Assembly: GCA_030950965.1 (NCBI GenBank)
Contig: JAUZQP010000124.1
Coordinates: 1-9,604 of the forward strand
Length of the DNA: 9,604 nt
Source of the DNA: Mariprofundaceae bacterium
GTDB lineage: Bacteria; Pseudomonadota; Zetaproteobacteria; Mariprofundales; Mariprofundaceae
Direction of reading: 5' to 3'
Position numbers and translations under genes: made by a program. Each line of letters opens with the position of its first letter. Within the stretch, counting starts at the first letter, position 1. This document shows, one piece after another, positions 1 through 5,245 of the stretch. The notes beneath the pieces are model-generated. The model saw nothing but the letters and a program-made list of their open reading frames with translations, was not told where the DNA came from and did no database searches.

Positions 1-116
1 TCACTTTCAAAGCCATCCATCGTTTTGTAGCGAATAATACATGATTGCTTGCACACGATTGCTTTGCGTAACAAGGCAAAATGCGCATAGTTGACTACAG
101 CATCTGCATCACTCAT
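1..116 (-). CDS. 5' end of an unidentified gene coupled to cheX
   Basis: This is a partial reading frame that begins at an ATG overlapping the cheX stop codon (ATGA, four bases) and runs off the window edge after 38 codons without a stop. The peptide begins MSDADAVVNYAHFALLRKAI and contains a later segment IIRYKTMDGFES. I do not recognise the family. The pattern of Leu-x-x-Ala-Ile, then a basic stretch, Ile-x-Tyr and Asp-Gly faintly resembles the start of WYL-type ligand-binding domains, but 38 residues are too few to call it. The ATGA overlap implies translational coupling, so it is probably the next gene of the che operon. Confidence 0.5.
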   Translation of the reverse strand, partial: MSDADAVVNYAHFALLRKAIVCKQSCIIRYKTMDGFES

Positions 117-583
117 GCTAAAGTATTCTCGCTATGAATCTTATACAGTTCGACCACCATAAGTCTGTCTTTACATTGCAACATCATTTGAGATACACAA
201 ACAGCAGGTGCCTCCTCTTCTAGATCAATAGCATGGGTTTGATCGTTCAGTACTACAGGTAAGGATAAAGCACACCCCGTAGGCAATAACGCCTTGAAGT
301 TACCACCAATAATATTGGTTAATTCACCCAAAGCATCAGCTAAACTCACATCATCATAAGTTCCCAAAGCTTCACCAATGATCGAAGCCAGTGACTGTTC
401 AACCAAAGGACGCGGGCAGCGCAAAATACATATGCCATTCCACGCACCAGAAATGTGTACCACACCAGCCATGTGAGGTGTCTGAAAAAATGACTCCATC
501 GAACCTTCAGCTAGATGTAAATCCATATTGACCACAGAATGCCAAACCTCTTGACTGATTTGTAATATTTCTTTTTCAAACAT
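113..583 (-). CDS. cheX: CheX-like CheY-P phosphatase
   Basis: This is a CheC/CheX-type chemotaxis phosphatase, predicted to dephosphorylate CheY-P in the cytoplasm and so end the signal. The family's phosphatase signature is a Glu-x-x-Asn pair on one helix. Here it is ELTNIIGGNF, with Glu87 and Asn90 when numbered from the start chosen. There is only one such motif, as in CheX, whereas CheC usually has two. The length, 156 residues, is normal for CheX. I prefer the ATG at 583 because AAGGA lies 9 bases upstream (593-597). An in-frame ATG at 601 forms an ATGA overlap with the cheR stop and would add six residues (162 aa). No cheZ is visible, which fits CheX filling the phosphatase role. The ORF closes at an ATGA overlap with the next gene. 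The family is well supported, but activity on this CheY is inferred. Confidence 0.85.
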   Translation of the reverse strand: MFEKEILQISQEVWHSVVNMDLHLAEGSMESFFQTPHMAGVVHISGAWNGICILRCPRPLVEQSLASIIGEALGTYDDVSLADALGELTNIIGGNFKALLPTGCALSLPVVLNDQTHAIDLEEEAPAVCVSQMMLQCKDRLMVVELYKIHSENTLA

Positions 584-597
584 GGTAAGTTTTCCTT

Positions 598-1443
598 TCA
601 TGAATCCACCGTTGACTCATTCAAACGATAATAAATAGTTTTACCTTGGTAGATGGGGGTAAAGCCCTGATCCACATATACGGTACCTTCAGCACTACCG
701 AGAAAAACATAACCTTCAGGATGCAAGCACTGACGAATTTTTTTAAGCACAACTTGCTTGGATGGTAAATCAAAATATATTAATATATTACGAATAAAAA
801 TAACATCCATATTTTTAAACATAAAGTGGGGATCCATTAAATTAAGGTGCTCAAACGATACCATTTGACGTATCGTATCATTTATACACCACTTCATACC
901 TTGGCGAGAAAAATAGCGCACCAACATGGCAGCAGGAAGTCCACGGTTCACTTCCATTTGATTGAAGCAACCACTTTTTGCCCGCTCCAAAACACGATGA
1001 GAAATATCTGTGGCAGTAATATTGACCTTCCATGTTCGTAAAATAGGAAAATGATAGTCCATCAACATGGCAAGACTAAACGGCTCTTGACCACTGGCGC
1101 ACGCTGCACACCATAGGTTTATTTCTCGCCGATGGGAATTTTTCTCTATCAACGCTGGAATGACATGGGATTTTAACACTTCAAATGGATGAATATCACG
1201 AAAAAACGATGTTTCTGCAATCAACAGCAATTCACATGCTTGTAGCTGCAAAGAACCGCCCGCCACTTGTTTGCGCAACAATAGCAACAGCGCGCCGAGC
1301 GAAGCTAAGCCTTCTTGGCGCACCAATTCGGACAAACGCGCTTCAGCAAAATACGCTTTGTCTTCCCCTAGCATGATGCCTGAGTAATCGTAAAACAAAC
1401 GACGTACAAACGAGAAATCTTGCCCTGTAAACTTGTTATTCAT
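598..1443 (-). CDS. cheR: CheR chemoreceptor glutamate methyltransferase
   Basis: CheR uses S-adenosylmethionine to methylate receptor glutamates, the adaptation step opposed by CheB. Numbered over 281 residues, an all-helical N-terminal CheR domain (about 5-65) is followed by the methyltransferase domain. Visible family motifs are ETSFFRD (77-83), CAACASGQEP (112-121, the SAM-binding region, usually seen as SAACSTGEEP), TATDIS (143-148), RNILIYF (218-224) and GSAEG (249-253). The ATG at 1443 is chosen because GGGGAG lies upstream (1455-1460) and the overlap with cheB is only 8 bases. An upstream in-frame ATG at 1488 would add 15 residues (MRRFFVVCYWGVHLR) unlike CheR and would overlap cheB by 53 bases. 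The receptor in this cluster lacks a C-terminal CheR-binding pentapeptide, so recruitment is probably direct. Confidence 0.95.
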   Translation of the reverse strand: MNNKFTGQDFSFVRRLFYDYSGIMLGEDKAYFAEARLSELVRQEGLASLGALLLLLRKQVAGGSLQLQACELLLIAETSFFRDIHPFEVLKSHVIPALIEKNSHRREINLWCAACASGQEPFSLAMLMDYHFPILRTWKVNITATDISHRVLERAKSGCFNQMEVNRGLPAAMLVRYFSRQGMKWCINDTIRQMVSFEHLNLMDPHFMFKNMDVIFIRNILIYFDLPSKQVVLKKIRQCLHPEGYVFLGSAEGTVYVDQGFTPIYQGKTIYYRLNESTVDS

Positions 1444-2494
1444 GCGTAGGTGCACTCCCCAGTAACACACGACGAAGAATCTCCTCACTTAAAGCAGGTA
1501 AAGGGAGTACCGCATCGGCTAAGCCTGCATCAAACACCGCTTTAGGCATGCCCCACACGGTGCTGCTTGCTTCATCCTGTACCAATATCTGACCGCCTTT
1601 TTGATGAATCGCCTGACAGCCTTTTAGCCCGTCTTGCCCTATACCCGTCAACACCACAGCCAGCACATGGGCTCCATAGACTTCAGCCACAGAACGAAAC
1701 AGGACATCTACAGAGGGACGGCTATGATTCTCCAGCATACCGTGGTGATTACGTAAAGTTATTTTATGGTTGCTACATGTCACAATCATATGGTAATCGC
1801 CCGCTGCAATCCACACATCGCCAGCGGATAACCCTTGGCTAGCCATTGATTCCCGTACCGTATGTACTGTTTGGGCATTTAAACGTTCGGCGAACATATG
1901 GGTAAACATCGGTGGCATATGTTGCACAATCACAATAGGAATCGATAAGCGATACGGTAAGGATTTAAGTAAATGGACAATGGCATCGGGGCCGCCCGTT
2001 GAGGCTCCAATAGCCAAGACTTGCACGGTGCTATGGGGAACACGTTTCCGCTTAGCTGGGGGTAACGCGGTGAGCGGTGGATGCATCGGTGAAAATTGGC
2101 GGATTTTTGCTAATAAGGTGGTTTGCACATAACGTTCGGCAGCTTGATGACTGTGTACTTGGCGTGGTTTCGACAAACAATCATTGGCACCGAAGGCTTT
2201 GGCTTTGCGTGAAACGGAACCATCATCATTCCAAGCGGTATAAATAATTACTGCCAACTGCACCGACATACGACGAATAGAACGCAGTACTTCGTAACCG
2301 TCAAGATCCTCCATTTTCAGATCCAACACCACCACGTCGGGTGCGTAATTAGCCACCATAGCTAAGGCAATGCGCCCATTGGCAGCCGATGGTGTGATTT
2401 CAATATCAGATTCACGCCCCAGTACAGCCTCTAAGTGATGTCGAACCACCATCGAATCATCAACAATGAGCACCCGAATTCTGCGTGGCTTCAT
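1436..2494 (-). CDS. cheB: CheB receptor methylesterase/deamidase response regulator
   Basis: CheB removes methyl groups from receptor glutamates, and often deamidates glutamines, when CheA phosphorylates its receiver domain. The receiver spans about residues 5-125, with acidic pocket Asp12 and Asp13, phospho-acceptor Asp58 and conserved Lys109-Pro110. A linker of about 30 residues leads to the C-terminal esterase domain (about 157-345). The catalytic triad is readable as Ser165 in GASTGG, His192 in QHMPP and Asp288 in TGIGQDG. The length of 352 residues is typical. One mild departure is MEDLDG after the phospho-site, where most CheB proteins have MPxMDG. The gene starts 15 bases after the cheY stop with no strong Shine-Dalgarno, suggesting re-initiation by ribosomes finishing cheY. 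It overlaps cheR by 8 bases. Confidence 0.97.
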   Translation of the reverse strand: MKPRRIRVLIVDDSMVVRHHLEAVLGRESDIEITPSAANGRIALAMVANYAPDVVVLDLKMEDLDGYEVLRSIRRMSVQLAVIIYTAWNDDGSVSRKAKAFGANDCLSKPRQVHSHQAAERYVQTTLLAKIRQFSPMHPPLTALPPAKRKRVPHSTVQVLAIGASTGGPDAIVHLLKSLPYRLSIPIVIVQHMPPMFTHMFAERLNAQTVHTVRESMASQGLSAGDVWIAAGDYHMIVTCSNHKITLRNHHGMLENHSRPSVDVLFRSVAEVYGAHVLAVVLTGIGQDGLKGCQAIHQKGGQILVQDEASSTVWGMPKAVFDAGLADAVLPLPALSEEILRRVLLGSAPTHE

Positions 2495-2509
2495 GTGACT
2501 AAGCCCAGC

Positions 2510-2884
2510 TTACAAGAGAGCATTGCTAGCCAAGAGTGCTATTTTATCTTGTACGATTTCATGAGTAAATGGCTTCATAATATAATCGTTTGCCCCCGCA
2601 GTTAATGCTTGCTGCACGCTCTCTATCTCCGCCTCGGTGGTGACCATGATAATTTTCGTTTTATCATACAACGCTTGTTTACGAACAGCCTGCAACACCG
2701 CGAAACCATTCATGAGGGGAATATTCCAATCCAATAAAATAAAATCCACATAACCATGCTGCGCTAATACAGCCAAGGCTTCTTCACCATCGCCTGCTTC
2801 AATGGTTTCATGATCAAGTTTCTTTACAATGTTACGCAAAACCATACGCATCATTCGTGAATCATCGACGATTAATATTTTCAT
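2510..2884 (-). CDS. cheY: CheY single-domain chemotaxis response regulator
   Basis: This stand-alone receiver of 124 residues would carry the signal from CheA to the motility motor. The key residues line up with E. coli CheY: Asp7 and Asp8 (acidic pocket), Asp52 in LLDWNIP (phospho-acceptor, with the Trp equivalent of Trp58 next to it), Thr82 in MVTTEAE (Thr87), Tyr101 in GANDYIMKPF (Tyr106) and Lys104 (Lys109). Keeping the DWN and Tyr/Lys positions argues for a flagellar-motor CheY rather than a generic receiver. The ATG at 2884 is chosen because a perfect AAGGAG sits 6 bases upstream (2891-2896). An in-frame ATG at 2908 has no ribosome site and would add eight residues that do not belong to the fold. 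It is the first gene after the non-coding gap that follows the receptor gene, so it may need its own promoter. Confidence 0.97.
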   Translation of the reverse strand: MKILIVDDSRMMRMVLRNIVKKLDHETIEAGDGEEALAVLAQHGYVDFILLDWNIPLMNGFAVLQAVRKQALYDKTKIIMVTTEAEIESVQQALTAGANDYIMKPFTHEIVQDKIALLASNALL

Positions 2885-2890
2885 CGGTCG

Positions 2891-2896
2891 CTCCTT
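2891..2896 (-). promoter_or_regulatory. cheY ribosome binding site
   Basis: The minus strand reads AAGGAG six bases before the ATG at 2884. It decides the cheY start, because the longer in-frame start at 2908 lies upstream of this site and has none of its own. Confidence 0.85.
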
Positions 2897-2951
2897 CTCA
2901 TTTGGCACAAAAACCTAACTTATGTTAAGATAAAATACTATCACATCAATG

Positions 2952-2973
2952 GGCTATGTAACACGCCATAGCC
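2952..2973 (-). promoter_or_regulatory. Short hairpin in the cheY leader
   Basis: GGCTATG and CATAGCC form a perfect 7-base stem around an 8-base loop, about 70 bases upstream of cheY. There is no run of T on either side in the minus direction, so it is not an intrinsic terminator. It could be an operator or a leader RNA hairpin. The structure is seen directly and its function is unknown. Confidence 0.35.
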
Positions 2974-3005
2974 TGGCATGTTAGGTAACGCGCAATAAAT
3001 AATCT

Positions 3006-3013
3006 ACCAAACT
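3006..3013 (+). repeat. 8-base direct repeat, left copy (target duplication)
   Basis: ACCAAACT directly abuts the left end of the inner element and matches 3136-3143 exactly. It overlaps the last six bases of the outer element's left terminal repeat. Confidence 0.75.
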
Positions 3014-3135
3014 GTAATCATTCACACCCCCCACTGATTTTTCCGCCCTCTGCGTTGAAAGTGCTCATTTACCCAAGCGTAAACTGCGCGCTTTCGCCTT
3101 GATGGCGAAAAAACAGAGGGGGTGTGAATGATTAC
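3014..3135. mobile_element. Inner 122-base MITE nested in the outer element
   Basis: The ends are perfect 18-base inverted repeats, GTAATCATTCACACCCCC at 3014-3031 and its reverse complement at 3118-3135. Pairing continues imperfectly inward, with CTGATTTTTCCGCC against GGCGAAAAAACAGA. A central TTTAC/GTAAA stem (3068-3072 and 3079-3083) caps the hairpin. It is flanked by the 8-base direct repeat ACCAAACT (3006-3013 and 3136-3143), the expected footprint of an insertion with 8-base target duplication. It has no coding capacity. The inner element must be the younger of the two, since its target lies within the left part of the outer element. Confidence 0.85.
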
Positions 3136-3143
3136 ACCAAACT
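3136..3143 (+). repeat. 8-base direct repeat, right copy (target duplication)
   Basis: ACCAAACT directly abuts the right end of the inner element and matches 3006-3013 exactly. Confidence 0.75.
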
Positions 3144-3268
3144 AGCTTGTCTTTTTGCCCAGCATCGGCGTTGCAAAAAAGCTTACATAGCAAGTGCTTC
3201 GCTTTTTGCGCCTTGATGCTGAACAAAAATCCTGCGCGATTTTGGTAGATTATTTATTGCGCGTTACC

Positions 3269-4828
3269 TTAATGAAATAACTTCACGATTTCTTGTAACT
3301 CCGTGGACATGGTCGCCAGCTCTGATGACGAAACCCGTGCGATATTCGCACCTTCTTTGGTCGCTTGTAGCTTTGCTGCTACGGTGGTGATGTTTCTCGC
3401 AATTTCTGAACTGGCTTCTGCTGAATGCATGACATTTTGACCGATTTCCCTGGCTGTAATGGTCTGTTCTTCTACCGCTGTCGCAATACCGTTTTGCAAC
3501 TGTTGAATTTGCTGGATAATGACATCAATTTTATGAATCACCGCAATAGTTTTTTCGGTATCTTGTTGAATGGTTGAAACGATCTCATCAATACTTTCAG
3601 CAAATTGATGGGACTCTTTCGCCAGCACCTTCACTTCGTCGGCAACGACTGCAAAACCACGCCCAGCTTCACCTGCTCGTGCCGCCTCAATAGTCGCATT
3701 TAACGCCAATAAACGCGATTGCTGCGCAATCATGGTAATGCCTTTAAGGATTTTACCAATTTCTTTGGCATTTTCTCCTAAGGACACCATACACATCACT
3801 GCATCAGAGGCAAAGGCCACAGCATCGGTTGATACATTCACTGCATTAATCGCATGATTGGATATTTCTTTAATTGCTACAGAGTTTTCTTCTACGGCAA
3901 CGGCAACCATTTGTGATGTGCTACTCACTTCCTCCGCTGCGACAGACACTGAATTAGCTTCATCCATACTGACTTCCACATCAGCGGTCATGTGTTGACT
4001 CATGATCGACAAGGAAGCGGATGAATCTGCCAAAGCATCCGAATGATGCTTTATATCATCAATAAACGCTTGAAATTGTTCAACAATATGAGAAAAAGCC
4101 ATACCTAAGGTGCCCGGTATGGTCATATTTAAGACTTCATCGTGTAGATCGCGATGGGCAATCGCTTGTGCCTGCTGCAACAGAATATTTACATTCTGCT
4201 TAAGAGCAATCAAATATTCTGTCACATCCTTATCCGTATCGACCTTGATTTCCTTGATACTTAAACCCAAGGACTCCAACGAGTTCATTAAAAACGAATC
4301 GCCGATTGCCTGCATATCGTAATTAAACACCTTGTTTACTGCACTTTGAATGGCAGCGATATAATCAGGCTCATCAGAAAAGCTTTCTTTTAAATACAGG
4401 CATAATAAGGATTGGTATTCAGTATAGCCGCCAATATACCATTTGAAAGGTAGGTTTATTTTGTCATGCAGCCAACCGATTTGTAAACGGTAACTGAAGT
4501 ACTCGACCCCCCAATGACTTTCAGCACCGCTAAATACCGATAAAAAATAAGCACTCTGACTGACTTCCAAACGCTGGCGAAGCTCTTCCAGTGTTAAACC
4601 TGTGTCGGCCGCATAACGTTGAAAAAACAATCGCGTTGGAGGGAAGTCGAATTGCCAATCATACAATGCATGAACAATACGTTGGGCATGCGCTTCAGCC
4701 CACGGGGTCAGTTCCATCAATAAATCGCGTTCATCTTCACCCAAGCGAATAAAAGCACGTCGCAAGGCTAGGTTATCCTCGGTGATATGGTACAATACTG
4801 TTAAATCGTTTTTTAATTTTATCATCAT
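3269..4828 (-). CDS. Soluble globin-coupled methyl-accepting chemoreceptor (HemAT-like)
   Basis: This is a 519-residue chemoreceptor with no hydrophobic membrane segment and no HAMP domain, so it should be cytoplasmic. Residues about 15-180 match a globin-coupled sensor domain. The segment RLQIGWLHDKINLPFKWYIGGY (114-135) carries the family pattern Arg-x-x-Ile-Gly-x-x-His followed by a Trp-Tyr-Ile-Gly stretch, placing the proximal haem ligand at His121. The likely ligand is oxygen, by analogy with HemAT, though CO or NO cannot be excluded. After a linker, the helical signalling domain spans about 265-515, with the conserved hairpin tip near 372-403 (LLALNATIEAARAGEAGRGF and onward), which binds CheW and CheA. 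Candidate methylation positions include Glu299/Glu300 and Glu453/Glu454. It ends in KLFH with no CheR-tethering pentapeptide. Translation starts 9 bases after cheW, with GAGAG just upstream, and a second ATG follows directly. Confidence 0.93.
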   Translation of the reverse strand: MMIKLKNDLTVLYHITEDNLALRRAFIRLGEDERDLLMELTPWAEAHAQRIVHALYDWQFDFPPTRLFFQRYAADTGLTLEELRQRLEVSQSAYFLSVFSGAESHWGVEYFSYRLQIGWLHDKINLPFKWYIGGYTEYQSLLCLYLKESFSDEPDYIAAIQSAVNKVFNYDMQAIGDSFLMNSLESLGLSIKEIKVDTDKDVTEYLIALKQNVNILLQQAQAIAHRDLHDEVLNMTIPGTLGMAFSHIVEQFQAFIDDIKHHSDALADSSASLSIMSQHMTADVEVSMDEANSVSVAAEEVSSTSQMVAVAVEENSVAIKEISNHAINAVNVSTDAVAFASDAVMCMVSLGENAKEIGKILKGITMIAQQSRLLALNATIEAARAGEAGRGFAVVADEVKVLAKESHQFAESIDEIVSTIQQDTEKTIAVIHKIDVIIQQIQQLQNGIATAVEEQTITAREIGQNVMHSAEASSEIARNITTVAAKLQATKEGANIARVSSSELATMSTELQEIVKLFH

Positions 4829-4837
4829 CGTCTCTCT

Positions 4838-5245
4838 TTATTCCACCAACTGCACTAATTGTTGATAATCTAATAGCATTAAAAATCTTTGATTCACTGG
4901 GTATGCACAGGCAACCAAGCTTGGTAATGCTGCCAAGGTTTGCGCGCTATGTTCGGACACGTTGACTACATCATCAACAGCATCGACGATAATTCCTAGT
5001 AATCCCCTAGGGGATTCAATAAGCAGCAGCAAGTTATCGGCGCTATCATTGGGATTGGGCAAGCCCAGCGCACTATGAATATTTAACATCAAAACTATTT
5101 GATTACGCCAATTAAACAAGCCAGCGACCACCTCTGAAGCCAGCGGTACCGAAGTAAAAGAAGTCGCAGGCACAACGCGAAGCACATGCTCAAGATCAAG
5201 AGCAAACAACTCATCAGCGATATAAAACGAACATAGTTGCTTCAT
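4838..5245 (-). CDS. cheW: CheW chemotaxis coupling protein
   Basis: This 135-residue single CheW-domain protein is the scaffold linking receptor tips to CheA in the signalling array. Seen in the sequence are the N-terminal CSFYIADELFALDLEHVLRV strand-helix region, GLFNWRNQIVLMLNI (about 42-56), which matches the usual G-x-x-N-x-R-G-x-x-x-P-V-x-D region, and a following LLLLIESPRGLLGIIVDAVDDVV segment. The canonical Pro-Val-x-Asp is replaced by Leu-Met-Leu-Asn, a small divergence. The start overlaps the cheA stop as ATGA, and GGGAGG (5256-5261) inside the end of cheA lies 10 bases upstream, so cheA and cheW are translationally coupled. Lying between cheA and the receptor gene, it probably serves this receptor. 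Confidence 0.93.
   Translation of the reverse strand: MKQLCSFYIADELFALDLEHVLRVVPATSFTSVPLASEVVAGLFNWRNQIVLMLNIHSALGLPNPNDSADNLLLLIESPRGLLGIIVDAVDDVVNVSEHSAQTLAALPSLVACAYPVNQRFLMLLDYQQLVQLVE

Larger units (their letters stand above)
2885..3268. other. 384-base non-coding gap between receptor gene and cheY
   Basis: No credible coding region is present. From the receptor side it holds the nested inverted-repeat element (2984-3268), then a unique stretch with a short hairpin (2952-2973), an AT-rich segment (about 2917-2945) and the cheY ribosome site. The unique 99 bases (2885-2983) are the only place for a dedicated cheY promoter outside the element. A weak candidate on the minus strand is TTGATG (about 2944-2949) with TAACAT about 16 bases downstream. 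This is a poor match and no promoter is claimed with confidence. Confidence 0.7.
2984..3268. mobile_element. Outer MITE-like element, 28-base perfect terminal inverted repeats
   Basis: Bases 2984-3011 and 3241-3268 are exact reverse complements over 28 bases, starting GGTAACGCGC. The element is flanked on both sides by TTA (2981-2983 and 3269-3271), a possible 3-base target duplication. The right-hand TTA is also the receptor's TAA stop codon read on the other strand. Between the repeats there is no coding region. The complementarity continues imperfectly inward, for example CAGCATCGGCG near 3160 against CGCCTTGATGCTG near 3210-3222, so the element could fold into one long hairpin. Removing the inner insertion and one copy of its target repeat leaves about 155 bases. 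The size, terminal repeats and lack of a gene fit a non-autonomous miniature element. The family and its mobilising transposase are unknown. Confidence 0.85.

Noticed and set aside
1444..1488. Longer CheR start giving 15 extra residues
   Set aside because: It would overlap cheB by 53 bases, has no matching N-terminal family sequence, and the ATG at 1443 has GGGGAG upstream.
2885..2908. Longer CheY start at 2908
   Set aside because: The ribosome site AAGGAG lies between this ATG and the one at 2884, and the added residues precede the normal first strand of the receiver fold.
2952..2973. Hairpin as a terminator upstream of cheY
   Set aside because: The 7-base stem is not followed by a T run in either direction, so it was listed only as a low-confidence structure.
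2984..3268. CRISPR array or tandem repeat
   Set aside because: The repeats are inverted and nested, not regularly spaced direct repeats, and there are no cas genes nearby.
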